A DNA stretch of 64,000 nucleotides from Salinicola halophilus (lineage in GTDB: Bacteria > Pseudomonadota > Gammaproteobacteria > Pseudomonadales > Halomonadaceae). The stretch is from NCBI RefSeq assembly GCF_003206155.1, contig NZ_PZJV01000001.1, forward strand, positions 940,258 to 1,004,257. The letters are read 5' to 3'. The notes below the pieces were generated by a model that searched no databases, was not told the origin of the DNA, and saw nothing but the letters and a program-made list of their open reading frames with translations. Positions 10,192 to 19,085 of this stretch are shown here, piece by piece (within the stretch, counting starts at the first letter, position 1; each line of letters opens with the position of its first letter). The position numbers were made by a program, and so were the translations under genes.

Positions 10192-10205
10192 GTTAGTTGA
10201 CTAAC
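10192..10205. promoter_or_regulatory. Inverted repeat GTTAGT-TG-ACTAAC
   Basis: A perfect 6-bp inverted repeat with a 2-base centre, about 90 bases upstream of the symporter start codon, near where a promoter or leader would lie. It has the size and symmetry of a dimeric repressor operator; the cognate protein is unknown. Confidence 0.35.
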
Positions 10206-10296
10206 ACTGCCGCCGGTAATGTGGCGACGACGCCACGAGACCCGTTCGAAGGGCTTTTCACGTCGCCACCGGGATGCATTCGACAAGGACACACTC

Positions 10297-11892
10297 ATGC
10301 ATGCTTGGACTCTGATCTCGTTTCTCTTCTTCACGGGATTGGTCGCCCTGATCACATGGCGCATCACTCATCGCGACGATCTCAGCAACACCCAAGGCTA
10401 CTTTCTCGCCGGACGCAGCCTCAGCTTTCCGCTGATCGCGGGCTCGCTGCTAATGACCAACCTCTCGACCGAGCAGATGGTCGGTCTCAATGGCTCCGCC
10501 TTCGCCGACGGCCTGAGCGTCATGGCGTGGGAAGTCGTCGCCGTGGTCGCCCTGGTCCTGCTGGCGCTGTTCTTTCTGCCGCGCTTTCTCAGAAGCGGCA
10601 TCGCCACGGTACCGCAGCTGTTGCAGGCGCGTTTCGGCCCCACCACGCAGCTGATCTGTAACGTCATCTTTCTGGTTGCGTACGCCGTCATCCTGCTGCC
10701 GATCATTCTCTACTCAGGCGCGGTAGGCCTGCAGGGCATGCTCGATCTCCCGGTGCTGACGGGGATCGAGTCGAGCACCACGCTGCTGTGGCTCACTGTC
10801 TGGGGCGTCGGCATCATCGGGGCGATCTACGCGCTCTTCGGTGGCCTGCGTACCGTTGCCGTCTCCGACACCCTCAACGCCGCGGGCCTGCTGATCGGCG
10901 GCTTCGTCATCGTCTACCTGGGTCTGGATGCGGTCGGCGACCACAACGGCGTCGCCGCTGGCTGGCAGGCGATCCAGGAGTCCCAGCCGGAGCGCATGAA
11001 CTCGCTGGGCGGCCCGGACCAGCAGGTGCCCTGGCCGACGCTGTTCACCGGTGTCTTTCTGATCAACCTCTTCTACTGGTCGACGAACCAGCAGATCATC
11101 CAGCGTACCTTTGCCGCCAAGAGCCTCTCCGAGGGCCAGAAAGGCGTGCTGCTGACCGGCTTCTTCAAACTGCTCGGCCCGCTCTATCTGGTGCTTCCCG
11201 GCATCATCGCCTACCAGCTCTACGCCGCCGACGGCATCTCTCCCGACCAGGCCTACGGCCATCTGGTCTTCAATCTGCTGCCGCCGTGGCTCACCGGCTT
11301 CTTCGCCGCGGTGATGGTCGGCGCCATCCTGTCGTCGTTCAACTCGGCGCTGAACAGCACCACGACCCTGTTCAGCCTCGGGATCTACAAGGGCGTGATG
11401 CGCAAGGACGCCACCGAGCAGCAGGTCGTCAACGTCGGCAAGGTATTCGGCTGGATCATGGCGGTTGCCTCGATGGCGATCGCCCCGCTGCTGGCCGGTC
11501 AGGACAGCCTGTTCGACTACCTCCAGACGATGAATGCGATCTACTTCATTCCCATTCTGGCGGTGGTGATCGTGGGTCTGCTGACCAAGCGCGTACCCGA
11601 GAGCGCCGCCATTTTCGGCCTGGTCGGCGGTATCGTGCTGATCGCGCTGGGCTACTTCGTGCCGCCGTTCAACGCCATCCTCGAGATCACCAATCAGTAC
11701 CACTTCGTCGCCGGCGTCTTCGTGCTGCTGATTCTGGGGATGCTGCTGATCGGCAAGATCGCGCCGCGTCGCGAAGCCTGGGTCCACGAGGACGTCAAGG
11801 CCGTCGACCTCACGCCGTGGAAAGGCGCCGTTCCCGTCGGCATCGTGCTGCTGGTACTGGTGTTCGCGATCTACTTCGCCTTCGCCGGCTGA
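10297..11892 (+). CDS. Sodium/solute symporter, SLC5 family (YidK-like)
   Basis: A 531-residue inner-membrane transporter of the sodium:solute symporter (SSS/SLC5) family, closest in my recollection to E. coli YidK. Shared stretches include QGYFLAGRSL near residue 33, SLLMTNLSTEQMVGLNG, LFLPRFL, IYALFGGLRTVAVSDTLNA, FYWSTNQQIIQRTFAAKSLSEGQKG and SSFNSALNSTTTLFSLGIYKG. About 14 hydrophobic helices span the whole length. The start at 10297 is chosen because AAGGAC precedes it and the first helix begins at once; an in-frame start at 10219 would add a basic, non-homologous tail. The family carries sugars, and YidK-like members are poorly characterised, so the substrate is open. It is monocistronic, with a hairpin after the stop. 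Confidence 0.9.
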   Translation: MHAWTLISFLFFTGLVALITWRITHRDDLSNTQGYFLAGRSLSFPLIAGSLLMTNLSTEQMVGLNGSAFADGLSVMAWEVVAVVALVLLALFFLPRFLRSGIATVPQLLQARFGPTTQLICNVIFLVAYAVILLPIILYSGAVGLQGMLDLPVLTGIESSTTLLWLTVWGVGIIGAIYALFGGLRTVAVSDTLNAAGLLIGGFVIVYLGLDAVGDHNGVAAGWQAIQESQPERMNSLGGPDQQVPWPTLFTGVFLINLFYWSTNQQIIQRTFAAKSLSEGQKGVLLTGFFKLLGPLYLVLPGIIAYQLYAADGISPDQAYGHLVFNLLPPWLTGFFAAVMVGAILSSFNSALNSTTTLFSLGIYKGVMRKDATEQQVVNVGKVFGWIMAVASMAIAPLLAGQDSLFDYLQTMNAIYFIPILAVVIVGLLTKRVPESAAIFGLVGGIVLIALGYFVPPFNAILEITNQYHFVAGVFVLLILGMLLIGKIAPRREAWVHEDVKAVDLTPWKGAVPVGIVLLVLVFAIYFAFAG

Positions 11893-11953
11893 GGCTGGGC
11901 CGACTGGCCCCGGCGAAAGCGTTCGGCGCTTTCGCCGTCTTCATCGAGCATCG

Positions 11954-11985
11954 AACGCCCCGCCACTGCGGGGCGTTCTCGTCTT
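11954..11985 (+). terminator. Terminator of the symporter gene
   Basis: A 10-bp stem AACGCCCCGC / GCGGGGCGTT with a CACT loop (11954-11977), followed by a mixed pyrimidine tract CTCGTCTT, about 60 bases past the stop codon. Confidence 0.65.
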
Positions 11986-12064
11986 CATCGCTCCCTTGAC
12001 GCCTTGTCACGCTGCCGGTTTGCCCGCACATTGCGGGTAACTCCAGGATCAAGGACGCAAGACA

Positions 12065-13465
12065 TTGGCGATGCGCCGCGCACTGACGCAGGAAATCCAG
12101 AATCTGATCGACCGCGGCCGCGATCGTCAGCTCCGTCTCGCCGTGACCGGGCTATCCCGCGCCGGCAAGACGGCCTTTCTCACCTCGCTGGTCAACCAGC
12201 TCCGTCACGCCGGCATCGATGCCCGGCTCGATCTGCTCAAGGCGGCGCGCGAGGAGCGCCTGCTCGGCGCGCAGCGCGTCTCCCAGCCGGATCTCGGCAT
12301 CCCTCGCTTTCCCTTCGATGAAGCGATGCATTCGCTGGCAACGACACCGCCGCGCTGGCCGGAGCCCACCCGCGGCATCAGCGAGCTGCGCCTGACGCTG
12401 CGCTATCGAACCCGGCGCGCCCACGGGCTGCTCGGCGATACCGCCACCCTCACCCTCGATCTGATCGACTACCCCGGCGAGTGGCTGCTCGACCTGCCAC
12501 TGCTGGAGCACGATTTTCTCAGCTGGAGCGAAGCCCAGCTCAAGGCGATGGGCCCGGAGCGCCAGCGCTACGCCCACGACTGGCAGTCGGCCATGTCGGC
12601 CCTCACCCCCCAGGACGTCGTCGATGAGTCACGGCTCGCCGCGCTCGCCGAGCGCTATGCCGCCTCCTTGAGCGACGCGCGCGAAGCCGGATTTTCACAT
12701 CTCCAGCCGGGGCGCTTTCTGCTACCGGGCGATCTGCAGGGCGCGCCGGTGCTGCAGTTCTTCCCGCTGCCCGGCGTCCAGGAGAGCGACCGCGCCACGC
12801 TGGAGGCGCTACCGTCGACGAGTCTCTACCAGACCCTCGCCCGGCGCTTTCGCTACTACCAGCAGCACGTGGTCAAACCCTTCTACCGCGAGCATTTTCG
12901 TCGTTTCGATCGTCAGATCGTGCTGGTCGACGTGCTCGGCGCGCTCAACGCCGGGCCCGAACGCTTCGAGGATCTGTCGCTGGCGCTGTCGACCCTGATG
13001 AGAAGCTTCGATTACGGCAAGCGCAGCCTGATCAATCGGCTGTTTGCGCCGCGCATCGATCGACTCGCCATCGCCGCGACCAAGGCCGATCACGTGACCC
13101 CGGATCAGCACGCCAACCTGGTCGCGCTGCTCGAGGCGCTGCTGGCCGAGCCGATCAAGGATCTGCGCTACGCCGATGTCCCGGTCCGGGCTTTGTCGTT
13201 GGCCGCCATTCGCGCTACCCAGGCGCGGGAGATCGAGGACGACGGCCGACGCCAGCCGGTGCTGCGGGGCCACGGCCTCGACGATCAGCCGCTGCTGATC
13301 TATCCGGGTGACGTCCCGCCAACGCTACCCCCACGAGATTTCTGGCAGCGCCAGGGCTTTACCTTTACCGGCTTTCGGCCACCGGCCAGTGACGGTGCCA
13401 GTGCACTGCCGCACATCCGCATGGATGCCGCGCTCGAGTGGCTGTTGGGAGACAAACTGCGATGA
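12065..13465 (+). CDS. ycjX: YcjX family GTP-binding protein
   Basis: A 466-residue DUF463/YcjX protein, a cytoplasmic P-loop NTPase found beside ycjF and often co-regulated with envelope stress (psp) genes in enterics. The phosphate-binding loop GLSRAGKT is at residues 29-36, and DLIDYPGEW and LVDVLGALN are further conserved strands. Two starts compete: TTG at 12065, with AAGGAC 8 bases upstream, and ATG at 12071, whose spacing to the same site is 14. I keep the TTG for its spacing; the difference is two residues. The stop overlaps the start of ycjF (ATGA), so the two are translationally coupled. No psp genes are visible nearby. The molecular role is not established. Confidence 0.93.
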   Translation: MAMRRALTQEIQNLIDRGRDRQLRLAVTGLSRAGKTAFLTSLVNQLRHAGIDARLDLLKAAREERLLGAQRVSQPDLGIPRFPFDEAMHSLATTPPRWPEPTRGISELRLTLRYRTRRAHGLLGDTATLTLDLIDYPGEWLLDLPLLEHDFLSWSEAQLKAMGPERQRYAHDWQSAMSALTPQDVVDESRLAALAERYAASLSDAREAGFSHLQPGRFLLPGDLQGAPVLQFFPLPGVQESDRATLEALPSTSLYQTLARRFRYYQQHVVKPFYREHFRRFDRQIVLVDVLGALNAGPERFEDLSLALSTLMRSFDYGKRSLINRLFAPRIDRLAIAATKADHVTPDQHANLVALLEALLAEPIKDLRYADVPVRALSLAAIRATQAREIEDDGRRQPVLRGHGLDDQPLLIYPGDVPPTLPPRDFWQRQGFTFTGFRPPASDGASALPHIRMDAALEWLLGDKLR

Positions 13466-14502
13466 GCGATCCTCGACCCGGCCGCCACTATCGTCTGGAC
13501 GAACCGAGTCCGGATCTCGCCGACAGCCTGGAAAGCGCCCGGACCTATCTCCCCGCGCAGGCGTCCGAGCCGCTCAGTGACGAAGAGAGCGCCGCGGCGC
13601 CGACACTGGACGCCGCACTCGCGCCCCCGCGCAAACGCCGCTGGGGCCTTCTCCTCGTGCTGGGCTCGACGCTGGGGCTGGGTATCGCCCAGGCCGGCGA
13701 GACGCTCTACTACGCCACCCTCGGCGGCGACTGGCTCGCCGGCGCCTGGAGCCTGGTCGGCCTTCTCGCCCTCGGCCTTGGCGGCAAGGCGCTGCTGGGC
13801 GAGCTCTGGCGACTGCGCAAGCTGCGCCGTCACGCGCGGCTGCGCGCGCGCCTCGACGAAGAATGGATGCAGCCCGACGCCGACACCTCGGCGCACGACC
13901 CGATGGCGCTCGCCGACGAGCTCCGCAGCCAGATGGGACTCTCGACGGCACATCCGCACTGGCAGTCGTTCGTGCAGGCGCATCAGCCCCACCACAGCGC
14001 CTTCGAGACCCGCGAGCTCATCGCCCATCACCTGCTGCACCCCCGGGATCGGGCAGCGCGACGCCTGGTGACCCGGATGTCCGGGGAAACGGCGGTCATG
14101 GTCGCGATCAGTCCGCTGACGCTGATCGACATGTCACTGATGGCGTGGCGCAACATCGCCATGCTCGATCGCATCGCCGCGCTCTACGGGCTACAGCTCG
14201 GCTACGCCAGCCGGCTGCGGCTCTTTCGTGACGTGCTGCGCAACATGGCCTTCGCCGGGGCCAGCGAGATCGCTACCGACGCCGGCATGGACATGCTCTC
14301 GATGAACGTCGCTGGCAAACTCTCCGCGCGCGCCGGTCAGGGCCTGGGCGCCGGCCTGCTGACGGCGCGGCTCGGCCTTCGCGCCATCGCCACGACCCGC
14401 CCCATCGCCTTCGAGCCCGACGAACGCCCGCGCCTGGCCGACCTGAGACGCGAAGTCTGGCATCGGCTGCGCCGGCTCGAGGACGGGTCAAAGAAGCCGT
14501 AA
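13462..14502 (+). CDS. ycjF: YcjF family (DUF697/TIGR01620) membrane protein
   Basis: A 346-residue inner-membrane protein, similar in size to E. coli YcjF (353). After an acidic, disordered N-terminus of about 50 residues come two hydrophobic helices (RRWGLLLVLGSTLGLGIAQ and WSLVGLLALGLGGKALL). A basic cytoplasmic helix and a C-terminal DUF697-type domain follow (MVAISPLTLIDMSLMAWRN, GMDMLSMNVAGKLSARAGQG). It overlaps ycjX by 4 bases. The pair is conserved in gammaproteobacteria without a defined reaction; a role beside a P-loop NTPase at the membrane is inferred. Confidence 0.92.
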   Translation: MSDPRPGRHYRLDEPSPDLADSLESARTYLPAQASEPLSDEESAAAPTLDAALAPPRKRRWGLLLVLGSTLGLGIAQAGETLYYATLGGDWLAGAWSLVGLLALGLGGKALLGELWRLRKLRRHARLRARLDEEWMQPDADTSAHDPMALADELRSQMGLSTAHPHWQSFVQAHQPHHSAFETRELIAHHLLHPRDRAARRLVTRMSGETAVMVAISPLTLIDMSLMAWRNIAMLDRIAALYGLQLGYASRLRLFRDVLRNMAFAGASEIATDAGMDMLSMNVAGKLSARAGQGLGAGLLTARLGLRAIATTRPIAFEPDERPRLADLRREVWHRLRRLEDGSKKP

Positions 14503-14548
14503 CGACCCTCGGCGGCATGCTTGGCGCCGTGGGGTAAACCGTCGCGCG

Positions 14549-15352
14549 TCAGTCGAGGCGGAAGAACGCTCGCAGCCGGCGTGCGACGCCCGCCTCGCGA
14601 TGCGACCCGATACGCGTCGCTCGCGGCAACCGCTCGACGACCTCTGGATGGGCGTTGTCGACGACGAAGGCGTGGCCTGCCAGCGTCAGCATCTCGACGT
14701 CGTTGAAGTTGTCGCCGAAGGCAAGCGTCTGCGACGGGTCCATGTCGAGCGCGGCGAGCACACGTTCGAGCGCCGATGCCTTGTTGACCCCCTGCCCCAT
14801 GATCTCCAGCGAATCCGCGGCGGAGTAGGTCACGTGCAGCGACGCCTCGAAACGCTCCCGTAGCGTTCTTTCGATCGGCGACAGTGCCGCCGGCTCGCCG
14901 ATGTAGAGCACCTTGCCCACCGGCTCGTCGACCGCGGCGGCCGCGAGATCCGTCACCTCGTAGGTGAACCCCGTGGTCTGGTGAAGTTTCAGGAGCGCGG
15001 GCGCCTCGGCGTCGATCAGCCAGCGGTCCCGGGTGTAGAGATTGAGCCGGACGTCGTCGGGGCGCGGCAGCTGGGTGAGCGCCTCGGCCCGCGCTGCCGG
15101 CACCAGCGCCTCGCCGACGACGTTGTCTTCGGGATCGTGGACGTAGGCGCCGTTGCTGCTGATGAGCCAGGCGGGAATGTCGAGCAGCCGGCGAAACGTC
15201 GCGATGTCGCGGTAGTGTCGCCCCGAAGCCAGCGCAATCACATGGCCCTGGGCCGAGAGTTCGCGCAGGGTGTCGCGGGTGAGGTCGTCGATACGATGCT
15301 CGCCATCGAGCAGTGTGCTGTCGAGATCGCTGACGATCAGATGCTGGCGCAT
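14549..15352 (-). CDS. Cof-type HAD-IIB sugar-phosphatase-like hydrolase
   Basis: A 267-residue cytoplasmic haloacid-dehalogenase-family phosphatase of the Cof/YbiV/YidA group, which removes phosphate from small sugar phosphates and similar metabolites. Motif I is SDLDSTLLDG with nucleophile Asp8 and acid Asp10, with Ser where Gly is usual. Motif II is the serine/threonine of LASGRH, and motifs III/IV are KASALERVL with FGDNFNDVEML. The central cap region is type C2B. The start has a good AAGGAGT site. It is followed by nothing in the same direction and lies 196 bases downstream of the CocE/NonD gene; that gap shows nothing recognisable. The substrate cannot be assigned. Confidence 0.92.
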   Translation of the reverse strand: MRQHLIVSDLDSTLLDGEHRIDDLTRDTLRELSAQGHVIALASGRHYRDIATFRRLLDIPAWLISSNGAYVHDPEDNVVGEALVPAARAEALTQLPRPDDVRLNLYTRDRWLIDAEAPALLKLHQTTGFTYEVTDLAAAAVDEPVGKVLYIGEPAALSPIERTLRERFEASLHVTYSAADSLEIMGQGVNKASALERVLAALDMDPSQTLAFGDNFNDVEMLTLAGHAFVVDNAHPEVVERLPRATRIGSHREAGVARRLRAFFRLD

Positions 15353-15548
15353 GCAGACTCCTTGTCGGAAAGGGGAAACGAGCGTGTTCGTTGGTGACTC
15401 ATGGTCGTTCTCTGACGCTCGATAACCGACCTTAGGCCATGGGCGCGCCAGCGGCGAGACGGCTCTCTCGTCTCGCGCCCCTTTCGATGCGTTTTCTGCC
15501 GCTTCCCGCCCTGCGATTGGAACCTGTCGAGGCAGGCGTCTGGCGTGC

Positions 15549-17576
15549 CTAAACCAGGTCTCGTGGCACGTGATCGTCCCAGCTCTGGGAATACACCCGC
15601 GACTCCCCTTCCCAGGCGTCGAGCGTCGCCTGGATACGAAACGCTTCGCGATTCGAGGTCAGGCGCGTATGGCTGACCAGGCGCACGTGCCAGTCGCCGC
15701 GGCGAAATTCTCGCTCCCACAGCGTCGTGCCCTCGACGCTATCGTAGTCGCCATAGGCATAGCTGTAGCGCTCGGTGACCCGGGCGGCGATCTCGAGATC
15801 GATCTCATCGAAGCGGTAGCGCCCCTCGTCGTTGATCACCTCCAGCGTGTTGAGGTGAGAGGCGAGATCGCGAATCGCGCGCCACGCTTCCGTGGGCGGC
15901 TCGAGTACCGTGGTCGCGAGCGGCGTCGCCGCCTGCGGCGGACCGAAGTCGAGCAGTGCGGCCTCCTCCGCCGGACGCGGGGCGCGCACCGGTAGATGCA
16001 GCCGGCAGTCTGCCGGATGCAGTGTCAGGCGGACCGGTACCGGCGCGGGCCAGGCCAGCGGCCAGTAGCTGGTCGACACGGAGATCCGTATCGCATGGCC
16101 GGCGGGAAACTGCTGGGCGATGTGCTTGAGCGACACCCGGACGCGATAGGTCTCGCCGGGCTTGAGCGGCTCGGGGTGCTCGTGGCCGTCACGATGGGTC
16201 AGGTTGAGCAGGCCCCAGGAGACGCGGGTCGCCTTGTCGTCGGGATGAATGTCGATCAGGCGTACCGCGACCATTGCCACCGGCTGATCGGCCGACAGGG
16301 AGAGTTCCAGCCAGGGCTGGCCGCAGATTTCCAGCGGCATCTCCAGCGATTCGGTCTGGAAGACCAGCGCCCCGCCGTCCTCCTCGCGCTGATCGTGGGG
16401 CAGATCCGGCGGCGCGTTATAGGAGCACCACTTGCCGGAGTGCAGCCCGACCGATAGCGGGGAGCGCAGCGTCAGTGGTCGGTCCAGCGGTGGCGGCGCG
16501 CGATCGTCCTCGGGTATCAGATCGTGACCCGGCGTCAGCCGAAAGTGCTGCATCTCGATGTTGGCGGAGGGCCAGCTCGGCTCCGCGACCCAGCGCCCAG
16601 GGCGCTCGTCGTAGCGGGTCGAGGGCGGCGCGGACTCCTGCATCCAGACCCTGAGCGCCGGCTCCTGCATGATCCCGGTGTCGATCCCCTTGAGCCAGTA
16701 GTCCCACCAGCGCAACGATTCCTGCAGGAAACCGATCGCCGGCCCGGGTACGCCAAGGTGCGGATACTTGTGCGACCACGGCCCGACCAGCCCCTTGCAG
16801 GGCGACGACAGCCCGGCCAGCAGCCGGAAGACCGCGTTGCAGTAGCCGTCGGCCCAGCCGCTGATGGCGTAGACCGGGCAGCGAATGGCGCTGAAGTCCT
16901 CGCACACCGAGCCGTGCTTCCAGTAGTCGTCGCGGCGCTGATGCTGGAGCCATTTCTCGAGCCACAGACCGCTGCCCGCCAGCCGCTGGTGCCACATCTC
17001 GCGCCAGCGCTCCCCCACCAGCGCCGGGTCCGGCGGGCAGGCGTTGCCGTCGAGCATGGTCGAGGCCCAGGAGAGATTGTCCACCAGCAGGCAGCCGCCC
17101 ATGTGGTGGACGTCATCCGCGTAGCGGTCGTCGGTGGAGCACAGGGTAATGACCGCCTTGAGTGCCGGCGGCTGCAGTGCGGCGATCTGCAGCCCGTTGA
17201 AGCCGCCCCAGGAGATCCCCACCATGCCGACGCTGCCGTCGCACCAGCTCTGGCGCGCCAGCCATTCGATGACCGCCACGCCGTCGTCGAGCTCGCTCTG
17301 CAGGTACTCGTCCTCGAGCACGCCGTCGGACTCGCCGGTGCCGCGGATATCCACGCGCACGCCGGCGTAGCCGTGCCCGGCCCAGTAGTGATGCATGCCG
17401 GCGTCGCGCTGGGCGGTGAGATCGCGCTTGCGATACGGCAGGTACTCGAGAATCGCCGGCACCGGCGGCCCCTCGGCCGGCCGTCGGATGCGCGCCGCCA
17501 GTCGGGTGCCGTCCGCCAATTCGATCCAGGTCTCCTCTTCGAGGACCGGATGGGGAAAATCGTTGATGATCTGCAT
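15549..17576 (-). CDS. CocE/NonD family (S15-like) serine hydrolase
   Basis: A 675-residue hydrolase of the CocE/NonD/X-Pro dipeptidyl-peptidase superfamily, which cuts esters or peptides. The alpha/beta-hydrolase core holds Ser122 in GISWGG, Asp243 in SGWADGY and His269 in GPWSHKYP, the expected triad. The RGTGESDG loop at 78-85 is also typical. A C-terminal jelly-roll domain follows (from about residue 330, with LRSPLSVGL, VAVRLIDIHPDD and AIRISVSTSYWPLAW), and the last 120 residues are a family extension. There is no signal peptide, so it is probably cytoplasmic. It starts 24 bases after the ATP-grasp gene and is surely co-transcribed, which suggests the two act on the same small molecule. 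The substrate is unknown. Confidence 0.9.
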   Translation of the reverse strand: MQIINDFPHPVLEEETWIELADGTRLAARIRRPAEGPPVPAILEYLPYRKRDLTAQRDAGMHHYWAGHGYAGVRVDIRGTGESDGVLEDEYLQSELDDGVAVIEWLARQSWCDGSVGMVGISWGGFNGLQIAALQPPALKAVITLCSTDDRYADDVHHMGGCLLVDNLSWASTMLDGNACPPDPALVGERWREMWHQRLAGSGLWLEKWLQHQRRDDYWKHGSVCEDFSAIRCPVYAISGWADGYCNAVFRLLAGLSSPCKGLVGPWSHKYPHLGVPGPAIGFLQESLRWWDYWLKGIDTGIMQEPALRVWMQESAPPSTRYDERPGRWVAEPSWPSANIEMQHFRLTPGHDLIPEDDRAPPPLDRPLTLRSPLSVGLHSGKWCSYNAPPDLPHDQREEDGGALVFQTESLEMPLEICGQPWLELSLSADQPVAMVAVRLIDIHPDDKATRVSWGLLNLTHRDGHEHPEPLKPGETYRVRVSLKHIAQQFPAGHAIRISVSTSYWPLAWPAPVPVRLTLHPADCRLHLPVRAPRPAEEAALLDFGPPQAATPLATTVLEPPTEAWRAIRDLASHLNTLEVINDEGRYRFDEIDLEIAARVTERYSYAYGDYDSVEGTTLWEREFRRGDWHVRLVSHTRLTSNREAFRIQATLDAWEGESRVYSQSWDDHVPRDLV

Positions 17577-17600
17577 GCCTACCCCCAGAACGGCGAGCCC

Positions 17601-18935
17601 TCAGCTCGTCACATCGGTGAACTCGAAATGAAGCCGGTCGGCGAGACGTCGGTAGTTCGCCGCCAGCGTTTCGCTGTCTGCCGCCCCCATCCAGACGTAG
17701 GCCAGCGCATAGCTGTAGCTGTCCTGCTCGGGCAGCGAGGAGAGGCGCTGCCCGGCAGTGACCTGCAGATCGATGACGGTGCCGGGAAAGTCTTGGCAAA
17801 GCGCTGCCAGCGCCTCTTCGCTCGGCACCTGGCTGACCACGGCATCGCCGAAGAACACGCGGTAGAAGAACTTGCCGGCCACGGGGAATTCGCCCTCGCG
17901 GTGCGGCATGTCGGGCGATCGACCGAGCGCGAGATCGACGGTCACCTGCTGGTGGCTGACGCCGTCGACCTTCTCGAAAATGTCGCAGTGGGACTGAGAG
18001 ATACGCGTGTTGATTTCGAGCAGCCAGATCCGGTTCTGCACTTCATCCCAGAAGAATTCGACGTTGAAGGCGGCGTTGTCGAAGCCGATGTGCTCGAGAA
18101 CGGTGACGGTCAGCTCGCGCATTTTTGCCTGGATCGGCTCGGGCAGCGTCGAGGGGTAGTGGTAGCAGAGGAAGCTGAGCACGTGGGGATAGCGCAGCGA
18201 GTCGACGATACCGTAGGGCTCGACTCGCCCCTCGTGAACGTAGCCCTCCACCGTGCACTGCCAGCCGCCGATGATCTCCTCGGCCATGCAGAACCCCCCG
18301 TCCACCGCTCGCACTTCGTCGGGGACGTCGGCCTGATCGAGGATGAAATTGAACGGCGCCGAGATCGAGCCGATCTGCTCGCGTAGCTGCGCGATGGCGG
18401 AGGTGAAGTCCTCGGGCTGATCGATACGGAACCCGAGCCGCGACCCCGACGACTTGATCGGCTTGATGAAGAACGGGAAGTAGAGCCCGGCACTACCGAT
18501 CGTTGCCAGCGCGTCATCGTCGAACGGGTCGAAGGCGGTGAAACGCGGGATGTAGTTGCCGATCACCTCACGCTGGAGCAGCCGGCTCCAGTACTTGTGC
18601 TCGCACTTGAGCAGGCTCTCGAGGCTCGTGGTGCGGGTATGGAAGCGCTCGCAGAGTAGCGGCAGCATGGTGGAGACGGGAAAATCCATGTAGCCGACGA
18701 TGGCATCGATACGCTCATCGAACGCCTCGAGCGTGGCGCCGGCGCGCTCGACCATCTCCTCGATGGGAAAGATCTCGGTGTCGTACACCTCGGCGGGGTC
18801 GATGACGCCGAGAAAATGGCACTGCTCGGCACCTCTCAGCCGAGCCAGACGAGCCCGATTGAAATCGTTGAGCCCCACGACGAAAACGTTGCGCTTGCCG
18901 TCGCGCGCATCGGAACTAACGTTTGCACTCTTCAT
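17601..18935 (-). CDS. ATP-grasp family ligase, substrate unknown
   Basis: A 444-residue ATP-grasp enzyme. These join a carboxylate to an amine or thiol through an acyl phosphate. Visible are an N-terminal Rossmann-like domain (NVFVVGLNDFNRARL), the ATP-binding strand and loop FFIKPIKSSGSRLGF (about 155-169), the EE pair at 219-220, and the metal site NVEFFW (291-296) with LLEINTRIS (305-313). A C-terminal lobe of about 110 residues follows. It is first in a two-gene operon with the CocE/NonD hydrolase. The AAGGG ribosome-binding site lies partly inside a palindrome (18946-18962). It resembles amino-acid or peptide ligases in overall plan, but I cannot assign a substrate. It is not a biotin carboxylase or carbamoyl-phosphate synthase from its length and context. 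Confidence 0.85.
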   Translation of the reverse strand: MKSANVSSDARDGKRNVFVVGLNDFNRARLARLRGAEQCHFLGVIDPAEVYDTEIFPIEEMVERAGATLEAFDERIDAIVGYMDFPVSTMLPLLCERFHTRTTSLESLLKCEHKYWSRLLQREVIGNYIPRFTAFDPFDDDALATIGSAGLYFPFFIKPIKSSGSRLGFRIDQPEDFTSAIAQLREQIGSISAPFNFILDQADVPDEVRAVDGGFCMAEEIIGGWQCTVEGYVHEGRVEPYGIVDSLRYPHVLSFLCYHYPSTLPEPIQAKMRELTVTVLEHIGFDNAAFNVEFFWDEVQNRIWLLEINTRISQSHCDIFEKVDGVSHQQVTVDLALGRSPDMPHREGEFPVAGKFFYRVFFGDAVVSQVPSEEALAALCQDFPGTVIDLQVTAGQRLSSLPEQDSYSYALAYVWMGAADSETLAANYRRLADRLHFEFTDVTS

Positions 18936-18945
18936 CGTTATTACC

Positions 18946-18962
18946 CTTTTTCTTAGAAAAAG
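18946..18962 (-). promoter_or_regulatory. Palindrome over the ATP-grasp ribosome-binding site
   Basis: CTTTTTCT-T-AGAAAAAG is a perfect 8-bp inverted repeat that ends at the AAGGG ribosome-binding site, 10 bases before the ATP-grasp start. As RNA it forms a small AU-rich hairpin; as DNA it could be an operator. Either would control the two-gene cassette. Confidence 0.4.
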
Positions 18963-19085
18963 CGGGTCGAGACAGCCAACCTCCTTCCATTCGACTTCGG
19001 TTTCAGCTTAGCGACGTTTTGCCGGCAGGCGCACGCCATTGGACTATTGCCGCAGACCACGGCTTCTCCGCGTGCGGCGAGATGA

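Larger units (their letters stand above)
9339..10296. other. Long divergent intergenic region
   Basis: A stretch of 958 bases between opgG (minus) and the symporter gene (plus), unusually long for this gene-dense window. Open frames crossing it have no homology I recognise and no convincing starts. It contains the 14-bp tandem repeat at 9933-9984 and two palindromes near the symporter start (10162-10170 and 10192-10205), described separately. I could not settle on a promoter for either gene. Confidence 0.6.

Noticed and set aside
16524-18386. A 620-codon open frame on the plus strand opposite the CocE/NonD and ATP-grasp genes
   Set aside because: It crosses two well-recognised genes, has an Arg/Gln/His-rich antisense composition and no family resemblance. 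Such frames are common opposite GC-rich genes.
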